Assembly (NCBI GenBank): GCA_020353515.1
Contig: CP070695.1
Span: forward strand, 3,708,277 to 3,772,276
Reading direction: 5' to 3'
Origin: Candidatus Heimdallarchaeota archaeon
GTDB lineage: Archaea; Asgardarchaeota; Heimdallarchaeia; Hodarchaeales; Hodarchaeaceae
Length of the DNA: 64,000 nt
Shown here in pieces: positions 42,104 through 51,265 of this stretch; position 1 is the stretch's first letter; each line of letters opens with the position of its first letter. The notes under the pieces were generated by a model. That model was not told the DNA's origin, did not search any database, and worked only from the letters and a program-made list of their open reading frames with translations. A program made the position numbers and the translations under genes.

Positions 42104-45100
42104 ATGGTCAGCAAAGAATCTCCCCACAAATGTTCAAGCTGTGGGAATCCATTACTACCTCATGCAAAATTTTGCACTCAATGTGGACACAAAATACAGA
42201 TCGATCCTATTACTCCTTCGGTTCATAAGGAACCTGATGTAGAACAACCACCAGTTAAAGAATCTTTACCAAAAGAAGACATTATATCAGATGTCGAACC
42301 CTCTGTATCAATCTCTCGTGAATTAAAAACTACATTTGATCAGGGATTCGAACTTTTGGCCTCTCTTAGAGAGAATTTATCTAGTGTCATTGTCATCCTT
42401 GGGATTTTCAGTATCCTTGCTGCAGTCGCTTTTACTGTTATTGTGCTCCTACCAAGAGAAATTATTTCAGATATCGAAATACCACCCCTTGAAGGTTTTA
42501 TCTTTGATTTGTTTGTAATTTTCGGACTGATAGGCCTATTAGCAAAAGAAACATTGGTCTATCTTGGATATATCCCAAAGAAAGAGACTCTAGATAGATG
42601 GTTCTCATTTGTATTACTTCTTCTCTTTTGGACGAATATGATCACATTCAGTATTGGATTGGTAATAACTAGCTTGTTTTTTCAGATAGGGCTTGATCTT
42701 CCAGCAGTTTTTGTATTTCTTTCATTAATAATCTTCGTTATTGCCTTCCTTTACTTTAGACGATATCAAGAATCTCTATTTTCTTGTACCTTTATTATAT
42801 CTGTAATGAGTATTGTATATCTAGTACAATGGATAGCTCCTGTTGATCCCATGATATATACTACAGTAGTTTTCTTGGTAGTCGCTGGTGTTGTCATTAT
42901 CTCGTACCAAGCTAAAGATTTAATCATTTTTACTGGTTTATCTGTTTTACTTCCTTTAATGTTTCTTTCACCTTATCTACTAAGCAATTCTATTGTAATA
43001 GCTATAATCCTTCTATTGGTCTTATTTCCATTTGTAGAAATAACAATACAAAAATTAATATTGGATAAGGAGGAATTAAATTGGATTAAACCTCTCGGGG
43101 AGTTATCAAGCACCTTTGGAATGTTTAATGTTAGTTTTTCCGTCTTTTATGGCCATCTACTTCCAGAATTATCAATTTTGATACTAATGATCCCGGTATT
43201 AGGTTCTATTTCCTTGAAAGTTTTCTACTCGGATTTTCGGAGATTACCTCTAAGAGATGGAGCTACTATAATCTTTTTAGTATTCACATTAGTCTTTTTC
43301 GACTTTATACTTGAAAATTTATTGATATTATTTGGAGTCGCTGTACTTTTAGTTATATACTCTACATTTACTGTATTTGAATATGTAAATGTCCGACAAG
43401 AAAAGCTTCTACGTTATGTTGAACTCTTACTAATAGCATCTTTAGTTGTTGTCTCAATGACAAGACTACTTTTTATCTGGAAAATTTGCTTAGTACTCAT
43501 TCCTCTTTTCTCGTTATTAGTTTTAATTCAACAAAAGAAACCCATAAACTATCAAACTGCTCGCGGTTTTGTATTCGGATCGGAAGTCCTAATCTTATTG
43601 GCTTTCATACAATCTCCAGCTTTTGATTTACTCATCATTCCAATATTTTCCTTCATTGCCATAATAGGAATTATTATTTTATTTATTTTGAACAAAGAAG
43701 AAAGCAGAATTAGATATTCATTAGACCTGACGATTTTCTCATTGATTTTTGAAGCAACCTTACTTGTGATGATGCTTTGGACCGAAAGTAGTGTTGAAAT
43801 GCTTTATCCTGTAGTCATTCTTATTTTTCTAACAATTATGATTTCAATAACACAAATTCGACAAAGAATTACACCAAATTTCCTCTGGATTAACTCCAGT
43901 TTTATAATTTGTTTTGGATTAATGAGTTATTGGAACGAATTTGAAGTTATTTGGACGGTTTTTACAGTTTTTCTGACCGTCCTACCAATGTTATTTGAAG
44001 GATTTCTAATTAAAAACAAGGAAAACAATTCAATAACAGAAAGTACCATTAAAAGCAGAAATCTAAATATTTCAATATCTGCAATTGGTTTGGCCTTAAT
44101 AGTTTTTTTTGAAGAATTAGATCCAATAAGCCATAGTGTTATTTTCATAACAATTCCTATTATTTGGGTGGTTTTGTATTTTCTCGATAAACAATATTTT
44201 AATTCCTTGTCTGAGCTATTAATGATTATATCGCCAGGATTAATCTTTTCTTTTGAAATGTTACTAAAACAAACCATATTTACTCCAATTACAGACATTA
44301 AATATCTTTATCTGACATTACTGGCATTTTCTATTCCTGTTATATCATTACAAGTGAATCATTTCCTGAAAAGAAAAACGAAGGCACCTATTAATCCAAT
44401 TATCATTGGTACAACCCTATCTTCATTGATTATAATGATTGCTTTGTGGACTTACACACTCCATTCTACTGAATACTTATTCTTAATTTCTGGATTATTA
44501 TTGGCATTAATTGTTTCTACATTCCTAGTCAAATGGCAATATGAATCTATTCTTCTACTTCTAGTATCTTTCTTTCCCTCTACAATATATGCAGGTTTTT
44601 TCGATCTTCCTTCATCACTTCTTTTATATCTAATTCCAATCTTTCCTCTCCTATTAAACTTCGTAATGGGTCTCAAATATTTAAAGACTGACCTTTCAGT
44701 ATATTCACATGAATTTATTATGCTAGCTTATTTCGGAATATTAATCCTCTTTAGTCCAATAAAGCTGATTGAATACACGACATTCTTATTCGCTCTATTC
44801 CAGACCAGTTGGCTTTTTCTCGGATTGTTAAAACGAGTACTCAATCAAAAAATTCTAGTTCTAACGAATTTAGTAAACTCAGCTTTTGTACTTGTTCTGA
44901 TGGCCTTTATTGAACCTTTGATAACTGAATCTTTCCTCATAGAGCTTGGAATCAGATTTCCTCTTAGAACAACATTAATAGGTCTGATTTTAATTGTTGT
45001 CACCATAGTTATGCTCATTCACCTAGTAAGCTGGCAAATCAGAGAGCTAGAAACCGATCTTTCATATTTGATGGCTTTAATCCTGATTTTTAATAGCTCT

Positions 45101-45589
45101 GCATTAATTTTGTCAGCAATTCAGTTGACTCTTCGAACAACAGACATCTCTTTGACCTCTATTCTCTTTGGTATATTAATACTCTTCACAATTTTACTAA
45201 TTTCTTCAATAATATCATATATAGGCATTAAAAGACTTAAAAACGAGATTTCACTTGCCTGTATATATACTACAACGGCATGGGTGGTTTTATCATCATT
45301 TTTCTTCACAAATATTGAACTAGTTTTTCTCTGGCTGTTCTTTGGTCCTTTAATGGTGATTGTATTTCTAGCGAAACAGGAGAGAACTATTATTCTAATG
45401 GCTATTATATTCTATTTTATAGCGGGATTGAGATTAATAGAATATACTCTCGAGTTTTTAGTATCGGGAATAGCAGATTGGGTAACAATTCTTGGATTGA
45501 TAGTCTTTGGAATAGAATTAGTTTCATTAGGAATATATTCATCCATATCTGGGAAAAATAAAAAAACCACTTTGGTTCATGAAGTTTGA
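42104..45589 (+). CDS. Giant polytopic membrane protein with N-terminal zinc ribbon
   Basis: 1161 residues. Cys10, Cys13, Cys24 and Cys27 (CSSCG...CTQCG) form a zinc ribbon, followed by a Pro/Glu/Ser linker and then roughly 30 hydrophobic helices to the end, with few long loops. Similar in style to the very large DUF2339-like membrane proteins, but no family is certain. Possible roles are export or assembly of surface glycans or proteins, which would suit the two secreted proteins just upstream. It ends the operon that began at 39364; only 4 bases separate it from the previous gene. Confidence 0.7.
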   Translation: MVSKESPHKCSSCGNPLLPHAKFCTQCGHKIQIDPITPSVHKEPDVEQPPVKESLPKEDIISDVEPSVSISRELKTTFDQGFELLASLRENLSSVIVILGIFSILAAVAFTVIVLLPREIISDIEIPPLEGFIFDLFVIFGLIGLLAKETLVYLGYIPKKETLDRWFSFVLLLLFWTNMITFSIGLVITSLFFQIGLDLPAVFVFLSLIIFVIAFLYFRRYQESLFSCTFIISVMSIVYLVQWIAPVDPMIYTTVVFLVVAGVVIISYQAKDLIIFTGLSVLLPLMFLSPYLLSNSIVIAIILLLVLFPFVEITIQKLILDKEELNWIKPLGELSSTFGMFNVSFSVFYGHLLPELSILILMIPVLGSISLKVFYSDFRRLPLRDGATIIFLVFTLVFFDFILENLLILFGVAVLLVIYSTFTVFEYVNVRQEKLLRYVELLLIASLVVVSMTRLLFIWKICLVLIPLFSLLVLIQQKKPINYQTARGFVFGSEVLILLAFIQSPAFDLLIIPIFSFIAIIGIIILFILNKEESRIRYSLDLTIFSLIFEATLLVMMLWTESSVEMLYPVVILIFLTIMISITQIRQRITPNFLWINSSFIICFGLMSYWNEFEVIWTVFTVFLTVLPMLFEGFLIKNKENNSITESTIKSRNLNISISAIGLALIVFFEELDPISHSVIFITIPIIWVVLYFLDKQYFNSLSELLMIISPGLIFSFEMLLKQTIFTPITDIKYLYLTLLAFSIPVISLQVNHFLKRKTKAPINPIIIGTTLSSLIIMIALWTYTLHSTEYLFLISGLLLALIVSTFLVKWQYESILLLLVSFFPSTIYAGFFDLPSSLLLYLIPIFPLLLNFVMGLKYLKTDLSVYSHEFIMLAYFGILILFSPIKLIEYTTFLFALFQTSWLFLGLLKRVLNQKILVLTNLVNSAFVLVLMAFIEPLITESFLIELGIRFPLRTTLIGLILIVVTIVMLIHLVSWQIRELETDLSYLMALILIFNSSALILSAIQLTLRTTDISLTSILFGILILFTILLISSIISYIGIKRLKNEISLACIYTTTAWVVLSSFFFTNIELVFLWLFFGPLMVIVFLAKQERTIILMAIIFYFIAGLRLIEYTLEFLVSGIADWVTILGLIVFGIELVSLGIYSSISGKNKKTTLVHEV

Positions 45590-45679
45590 GAATAAGTAAA
45601 GCCTTTTTAGATTGTTAGTTTATAATTAACTAGGTAACAATACTAACAGCAGAAAACAAGGTCAATAGGAAATTTCTCA

Positions 45680-46711
45680 ATGAACACGGATCAACGACGT
45701 TTATATCTGAATAATTGGGCAATTCTTACTACAGAAAACGAAGTTAAATGGCATTTTGGGGATATCGATAAAGAAAAACTTGATCAAACAGTTGATTTTG
45801 TGAAATCGGTCTCTCGTCTTGGAGCTGAACTTTGGGGTCAAGGGATCGGAGTTGTGAGGTTAAGATATCCACGGCCACATCCTAGTCAGGCACGAGAAAT
45901 TATGATTGTGAACTTATCCAGTAAAATGAAAAGTTTTAACATTGTAATTTCTGACCCTTTAGTCACCACGAGATTGATGAGCCGAATAGAAGTAGAAACT
46001 GCTCCATGGGATGAAATGAGAAGTATTTTGGCTGGTGGTGCATCTGTGATTTATTCCCAGTTCTATTCCCAAGAAGGTGCCTTAGATAGTAGTGTTGTAG
46101 ATGCACTGTTCCAAGAAGCAGTAAATGCAGTAACCTATAATGAATATGTTACAGTCGGAAACGGTGAGTGTTCTTTCTCTGCATTGAGTTTTGAAGAATT
46201 GTTGTTTTTTCATGCCCTACTGAGGGAGTTATTCGAATCTTATTATTCAACAATGATACCTAGCAATCCATGGGGAGTTATTCATTCAACTAATGGTGTC
46301 CCTGTTCATTTACAATACAATCCCCCTTTAGATGCTGCTCTGATCAGTGCATTCTCAGCTGTTATTGTAAATTACTGTCAACTGCTTTTTGAAGCTTATC
46401 CTGCCCGTCTTGTCTTCGGAGCTCATTCCATGCAAGGAATGGACTTTATTTCGACAGAGGAAAATGTATTCGTCGTTAATAATCCAAGGAAACTATTAGG
46501 ATTACAAAAATTTCAAAGAGAGTGGAAAAAAACCCAAAAAATCACTCCCGAGGTAATCCATGATCTCGCACCAGCCATGAAGGAGTATTTTATAGATCTT
46601 TCAATACAAGGCCAACGTGAAAAGCTTAAAAACTTGGAATTTCACCGTGTGATTAATTATTTCACACGAATGGGTATTAGACGGGCAAGGGCATATAGAT
46701 TACCTAAATAA
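45680..46711 (+). CDS. Double longin/roadblock-like domain protein, copy 1
   Basis: 343 residues, soluble. The N-terminal half (RLYLNNWAILTTENEVKWHFGD, REIMIVNLSS, FNIVISDPLVTTRLMSRIE) and the C-terminal half (PWGVIHSTNGVPVHLQYNPP, ISAFSAVIVNYCQLLFEA, MDFISTEENVFVVNNPRKL) both show the strand-helix-strand order of longin/roadblock-type domains, used by Asgard archaea and eukaryotes around small GTPases. The family is not one I can name. A close paralogue follows at 46855. Annotation as longin-like is by fold pattern only. Confidence 0.55.
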   Translation: MNTDQRRLYLNNWAILTTENEVKWHFGDIDKEKLDQTVDFVKSVSRLGAELWGQGIGVVRLRYPRPHPSQAREIMIVNLSSKMKSFNIVISDPLVTTRLMSRIEVETAPWDEMRSILAGGASVIYSQFYSQEGALDSSVVDALFQEAVNAVTYNEYVTVGNGECSFSALSFEELLFFHALLRELFESYYSTMIPSNPWGVIHSTNGVPVHLQYNPPLDAALISAFSAVIVNYCQLLFEAYPARLVFGAHSMQGMDFISTEENVFVVNNPRKLLGLQKFQREWKKTQKITPEVIHDLAPAMKEYFIDLSIQGQREKLKNLEFHRVINYFTRMGIRRARAYRLPK

Positions 46712-46854
46712 AACGAAAAAACCTTCTAGTTCTTAGAACTCAATACAATCAGAATCCTAGTTTTATTTTCTTGTAACTCTATATACAGAACCATATTACA
46801 AAGCTTTTTAGATACTTCTTTGAGGCATTTTAGATTGAGAACATAAATAATGAA

Positions 46855-47889
46855 TTGGAACCGTATACATTGAATGAAACTTCGCATCGATTATACCTCA
46901 ATAATTGGGCTATTCTGAGTTCTGAGAACGAGGTTAAATGGCATTTTGGAGATATTGATGACGAAAGGTTAATTCAAACTCTCTACTTTGTCAAGGCACT
47001 CGGTAAACTTGGAGCTGAAATCCTAGGACAAGTTATTGGTGTAATTCGACTTCGCTACCCACGATCTCATCCAACACAAGCCAGAGAAATTATGGTTGTT
47101 TCTCTAATGGATAAATATAATATTGTAATTTCTGATCCATTAGTGACAACTAGATTGATGAGTAAAATAGAATCTGACTCAGATCCCATGCCCACATTTG
47201 ATGATATGCGCAGTATTTTAGCAGGTGGAGCGAGTGTTATTTATTCACAATTCTATTCTCAAGAAGAAGTCCTAGATAGGCAGATTGTCGATTCCCTTTT
47301 TCAAGAAGCTGTCAGCGCTGTAACTTACAAGGATGATGTATATGTCGGAAATGGCACATGTTCATTCTCAGCATTGAGCCTAGAAGAACTCCTTTTTTTC
47401 CATGCCCTTCTTAAAGAAGTTTTTGAATCATATTATTCAGTAATGGTTCCTGGCCAACCTTGGGGAATCATCAGTGCATCTTCAGGTGCAGATCTATATC
47501 TAACATATGATCCTCCTGTTGATGCGGCTTTAATAAGCTCTTTTTCCTCTGTTATCACTAATTACACGCGTTTTCTTTTTGAAGCGTTTCCTGCCAGATT
47601 AATCTTTGGTATAGCTCAGCAATCTGCAATGGACTTCATTGCTACAGATAAAAACCTCTTTGTAATTAATAATCCTAGAAAGCTGTTCCGTTTGCAAAAA
47701 TTTCAACGAAAGTGGAGAAAAGTTCCCTCTACCGTTGCGCATGATCTTGCACCTGCTATGAAGGAATATTTTACTGAACTTATCCTTCAGGAGCGCCAAG
47801 AGAGTATCAAAAAACTGAAATTTCATCAGATTATTAACCTAATGACTCATATGGGAATTCATCGCGCTCGTAAATACAAAATACCGTAA
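46855..47889 (+). CDS. Double longin/roadblock-like domain protein, copy 2
   Basis: 344 residues from TTG at 46855; a second TTG at 46870 gives a product whose N-terminus (MNETSHRLYLNNWAIL) lines up exactly with copy 1 (MNTDQRRLYLNNWAIL), so the later start is attractive. Near-identical blocks with copy 1 include NEVKWHFGDID, SDPLVTTRLMS, RSILAGGASVIYSQFYSQE, HDLAPAMKEYF and NNPRKL. The N-terminal half is the more conserved. Each copy has its own 90-140 base leader, so they may be separately expressed. Function unknown. Confidence 0.55.
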   Translation: MEPYTLNETSHRLYLNNWAILSSENEVKWHFGDIDDERLIQTLYFVKALGKLGAEILGQVIGVIRLRYPRSHPTQAREIMVVSLMDKYNIVISDPLVTTRLMSKIESDSDPMPTFDDMRSILAGGASVIYSQFYSQEEVLDRQIVDSLFQEAVSAVTYKDDVYVGNGTCSFSALSLEELLFFHALLKEVFESYYSVMVPGQPWGIISASSGADLYLTYDPPVDAALISSFSSVITNYTRFLFEAFPARLIFGIAQQSAMDFIATDKNLFVINNPRKLFRLQKFQRKWRKVPSTVAHDLAPAMKEYFTELILQERQESIKKLKFHQIINLMTHMGIHRARKYKIP

Positions 47890-47901
47890 TATTTTTCTTT
47901 T

Positions 47902-48066
47902 TTACTGATAATGTTCTTCTTGAATGATCTCTTTTCCGCAACGTTTGCATTTATATACACGAAGTTCATCGTATTCGTGTTTAGCTAACTCCTTCTTCTC
48001 AATTACTGATTTTTCACTGGAGATTATTCGATAAGCATGACCAAACATCATACACCTAAATCGCAT
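47902..48066 (-). CDS. Small zinc-ribbon protein
   Basis: 54 residues: MRFRCMMFGHAYRIISSEK at the start and YKCKRCGKEIIQEEHYQ at the end. Cys5 and His10 plus a CKRC pair would make a small zinc-binding knuckle. AGGAG lies about 10 bases before the ATG, just after the YbaK-like stop, so it appears to be the third gene of the NIF3-YbaK unit. Function unknown; a nucleic-acid or protein-interaction role would be usual for such ribbons. Confidence 0.62.
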   Translation of the reverse strand: MRFRCMMFGHAYRIISSEKSVIEKKELAKHEYDELRVYKCKRCGKEIIQEEHYQ

Positions 48067-48081
48067 CTGATTTATTCTCCT

Positions 48082-48573
48082 TTAAATCGCAATAGACACA
48101 TCAGCGATGAGGGGATGAGTACAGTCCAGAAGTTCATCGATTGATATAGCAAGAAGCTTTGAGGAAGCACCACCTCCTCCATATAATCTTGACGATTTTG
48201 AGACTTCTAGTACAAGTTCATCTAAAATAACTGGTAGAACGATACTAATAGGGGGAACATCACCCACTTTATACCCAGTTTCTTTTTCAACCTGTCCAGG
48301 AGAGGCTAGTTTAACATCTTTTACGTTCAACAACTTCTTGATCTTTTTTGTTTTTATTTTTCGATTTCCTTGAAGAATAACAAGAAAAAATTCGTTTGTA
48401 TTTGTCACTACAATGATTGATTTAATTATATCCTCAGCTCTACAACCTAATGCTTGAACACTTTCATCGACGGTCTTAGTTGAAGTTTCTAGAGAAATAA
48501 TTTTTGCCTTTAGTTGGTTTTCACTGATATATCCCTGGAGTCGTATTGAAGAATCTTTCATCAGTTTACTCAC
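48082..48573 (-). CDS. YbaK/ProX-type aminoacyl-tRNA deacylase domain protein
   Basis: 163 residues covering the YbaK/EbsC domain: AEDIIKSIIVV (about 46-56), FFLVILQGNRKIKTKKIKKLL (about 62-82) with conserved Lys, SPGQVEKETGYKVGDVPPI and YGGGGASSKLLAISIDEL near the C-terminus. The family hydrolyses mischarged Cys-tRNA(Pro) or Ala-tRNA(Pro). It starts 4 bases after the NIF3-like gene. Which mischarged tRNA it edits is not clear from sequence. Confidence 0.87.
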   Translation of the reverse strand: MSKLMKDSSIRLQGYISENQLKAKIISLETSTKTVDESVQALGCRAEDIIKSIIVVTNTNEFFLVILQGNRKIKTKKIKKLLNVKDVKLASPGQVEKETGYKVGDVPPISIVLPVILDELVLEVSKSSRLYGGGGASSKLLAISIDELLDCTHPLIADVSIAI

Positions 48574-48577
48574 TATT

Positions 48578-49393
48578 TTAACGTATTAATCCCCCAATAG
48601 CAGTTATTTGAATTCCTCTTTCTTCTAATCTATCTAAAAATGGATTTATTCCTATAGAATCAGAAGCTAAATGTCCTGTAATAAGGAGCTGTCCATAGTT
48701 TAGGTTTAATATCTGGGATAATTCTACTGGTGCGATATGAATATAAATGACCGTATCCACATCATACTGATAATAACAATCAGCAATTGGAAAGCCCCCA
48801 TTGGTGAATGCTCCATGGCTAAATATCCAATTTCCCAATGAATCGCTCTCATTCCCCTTAGCAACTTCAATTTTGGTTTTAGCCTCCCTAAATTCTAAAA
48901 AAGAGGTTTCTAGATGAGTTCTTACCTCATGTAGAAGTGGATTCTCATCCTGTTCTTCTAACTTTTCAATTGATTCAGTTATTAACCTTCTTCCAAGTTC
49001 ATCAGAGGGGCAATGAATGTTGAGAAATGGCATCCTAATTAATCGTGCAAATGAAGGAATCGCATCGTAATTTCTGGCATGTGACCCGAATTTAAATCCC
49101 ATCATTTTTTTGTCAATAACCTTTTGGGCTGTTTCAATTGTTACACCCTTTGAGATTAATTGATCTAGATGTCTTTGAAAGACCTGAAAGTGGTTGACCA
49201 AGCCTACGGGGTGATGAGCTATAACGCAATCGAATCCTTGCTCTTTGGCATAAAGGAGTTCAGCTACCCCTATATCGATTCCATAAAGAATATTGTTGAT
49301 ATTTTCTCCATGAACATATACTGCAGAGTCAACGGGCAGTTCACTCATGCCCACTAGATCAAGCGCAACCTTAATAATGTCGTCTGTATGCAC
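48578..49393 (-). CDS. NIF3-like metal-binding protein
   Basis: 271 residues. The metal-binding features of the NIF3/DUF34 family are visible: YGIDIGVAELLYAKEQGFDCVIAHHPVG (paired His, about 65-66) and, near the C-terminus, TGHLASDSIGINPFLDRL (His and Asp). The exact role of NIF3 proteins is unresolved; they have been proposed as metal insertases or chaperones. First gene of a three-gene minus operon with YbaK-like and zinc-ribbon proteins. Confidence 0.82.
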   Translation of the reverse strand: MHTDDIIKVALDLVGMSELPVDSAVYVHGENINNILYGIDIGVAELLYAKEQGFDCVIAHHPVGLVNHFQVFQRHLDQLISKGVTIETAQKVIDKKMMGFKFGSHARNYDAIPSFARLIRMPFLNIHCPSDELGRRLITESIEKLEEQDENPLLHEVRTHLETSFLEFREAKTKIEVAKGNESDSLGNWIFSHGAFTNGGFPIADCYYQYDVDTVIYIHIAPVELSQILNLNYGQLLITGHLASDSIGINPFLDRLEERGIQITAIGGLIR

Positions 49394-49505
49394 GTTTCAA
49401 ACCTCAGACACCCTATGATAGTGTATTGTACTTATTTTGATCAATACATGGTATTTTCAAAAAAGATCGAATAGTTTTTGTCAAGGAAAGAGAAGTTATC
49501 TCATT

Positions 49506-51242
49506 ATGAATGATGAGCCCATTTGGTACAAAAATTACCCAGAAAACGTCCCAAAAACCTTGGATTATCCATTGAAAAGTCTAGCTGATGTTTTAATCGA
49601 AAATGCCAGAGAATTCCCAAATAATCCCGCATTACTACTTGCAGGGAAACAATTTCACACTACCAGGATTACCTATGAACAACTTAACAGGTTCTCAACT
49701 AATTTTGCTAAACATCTTCACAAACTTGGTATTCAAAAGGGTGACAGGGTCGCTCTTTTCTTGCCTAATTTTCCAGAATTCGTTATCGCTTTCTATGGGA
49801 TCCAAAAATTAGGGGCAATAGTTGCCCCGTTAAACATAATGTTTACCCTGAAAGAATTAGAGTACCATATCAAGGATTCCAGAGCCAAAATAGTAGTGAC
49901 AATTAATGTGAAGAGTGGAGAACATGCATTTCTAGATCTGATTCATACTGTCGCCCAGAATGTCGGTCAACTTGATCACATAATTGTGGCTTCTATTAAA
50001 CCGTATATTGGAAAAGTGAAGGGGTTCCTTGGAGGATTGCTTGGTAAAATAGTAAAACTAAACCCTGATGATATTCCTTTCGAAAGAATGATTCAAGATG
50101 ATGAAACTATTTCTTACCCAGAGCCAAAATTCGACCCCAAAACTGATGTTGCCATGATTCCTTACACTGGAGGCACTACGGGGTTACCTAAGGGGGTTAT
50201 GCTGACTCATTGGAATTTACTCACTAATTGTTATGCTGCACTTCATTGGATGATTCCTATTTACAATGGACTACCAGAAAAGGGTATACATCGATTCCTT
50301 GCTGCTTTACCTCTTTTTCATTTGTTTGGAGGGGCTTTAGCTATGCTTCTCCCTATTTTCTTGGCTGATGAAATAATATTAGTGCCAAATCCTAGAGAAA
50401 GGAAATTCACGGAGTTATTAGAACTTATAGACACTTATAAACCAAGTTTTCTCCCATTTGTTCCCACTGGGTTTATTGCTTTACTCAATCATCCTCAATT
50501 TAAGAATTATGACTTGAAATCTATTGACTTCTGCCTGACAGGAGCTGCTCCTCTACCTGTTGAAGTGATGAAACAATTTGAGGAAGCAAGCGGGTCTACC
50601 CTCTTAGAGGGATGGGGGTTAACAGAAACATCACCAATAGCTAGTGCTAATACGCCATTAAATCGAAAAATTGGATCAGTGGGGATACCTTTCATAGATA
50701 CGAGTGTGAAAATCTTTGATTTGGATGATAAGGAAGTGGAGTTAAAAATAGGAGAAAACGGAGAACTTGGCATTAAGGGGCCTCAAGTGATGAAAGGTTA
50801 CTGGAATAAACCAGAAGAAACTTGCAATGTCATGAATAACCAAGGATACTTTATGACGGGTGATATTGGACATATGGACGATGATGGGTTCATTTATATT
50901 GAGGATCGTAAAAAAGATATGATCATCGCTTCTGGGTTCAAAGTTTTTCCTCGTGAAGTAGAAGAATATTTTTTTGAACATCCAGAAATCGAAAATGTGG
51001 CGATTGTAGGAATACCTGATAAATATCGAGGTGAAAGACCTAAAGCTTTCATTATCTTAAAACAAGGAGCAACTTGTACTGATATTGACCTTATGGAGTA
51101 CGCTAAGAAAGGTCTATCAAAGTATAAAGTACCTAAAGAAATTGAAATACGAGATTCTCTCCCTTTAAGTGCAGTAGGAAAGGTTTTACGGCGTTTATTA
51201 AGAGAGGACGAGAAAAGTATGTTAAATAATAATCCTAACTAG
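49506..51242 (+). CDS. Long-chain fatty acid-CoA ligase (AMP-binding)
   Basis: 578 residues from the ATG at 49506, which gives a standard N-terminus (MNDEPIWYKNYPENVPKTLDYP); a longer TTG-initiated frame from 49437 adds residues atypical of the family. ATP loop TGGTTGLPKG at about 216-225, GWGLTETSP at about 371, TGDIGHMDDDGF and RKKDMIIASGFKVFPREVEE complete the adenylate-forming signature. It activates fatty or other carboxylic acids to acyl-CoA and could feed the acyl-CoA dehydrogenase encoded at 10.8 kb, though the two are not linked in an operon. Confidence 0.92.
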   Translation: MNDEPIWYKNYPENVPKTLDYPLKSLADVLIENAREFPNNPALLLAGKQFHTTRITYEQLNRFSTNFAKHLHKLGIQKGDRVALFLPNFPEFVIAFYGIQKLGAIVAPLNIMFTLKELEYHIKDSRAKIVVTINVKSGEHAFLDLIHTVAQNVGQLDHIIVASIKPYIGKVKGFLGGLLGKIVKLNPDDIPFERMIQDDETISYPEPKFDPKTDVAMIPYTGGTTGLPKGVMLTHWNLLTNCYAALHWMIPIYNGLPEKGIHRFLAALPLFHLFGGALAMLLPIFLADEIILVPNPRERKFTELLELIDTYKPSFLPFVPTGFIALLNHPQFKNYDLKSIDFCLTGAAPLPVEVMKQFEEASGSTLLEGWGLTETSPIASANTPLNRKIGSVGIPFIDTSVKIFDLDDKEVELKIGENGELGIKGPQVMKGYWNKPEETCNVMNNQGYFMTGDIGHMDDDGFIYIEDRKKDMIIASGFKVFPREVEEYFFEHPEIENVAIVGIPDKYRGERPKAFIILKQGATCTDIDLMEYAKKGLSKYKVPKEIEIRDSLPLSAVGKVLRRLLREDEKSMLNNNPN

Positions 51243-51250
51243 TGTTTTCC

Positions 51251-51259
51251 TTTTTTTTT
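51251..51259 (+). terminator. Oligo-T terminator candidate after the acyl-CoA ligase
   Basis: A run of nine T begins 9 bases after the acyl-CoA ligase stop, in the 23-base gap before the convergent HhH protein stop. Fits archaeal intrinsic termination. Confidence 0.4.
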
Positions 51260-51265
51260 GAAGAT

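Noticed and set aside
42336..45309. Short frames on both strands within the giant membrane protein gene
   Set aside because: They are shadows of a long hydrophobic coding region and have no ribosome sites or similarity.
49437..49505. N-terminal extension of the acyl-CoA ligase
   Set aside because: TTG-initiated and atypical for the family; the ATG at 49506 gives the usual start.
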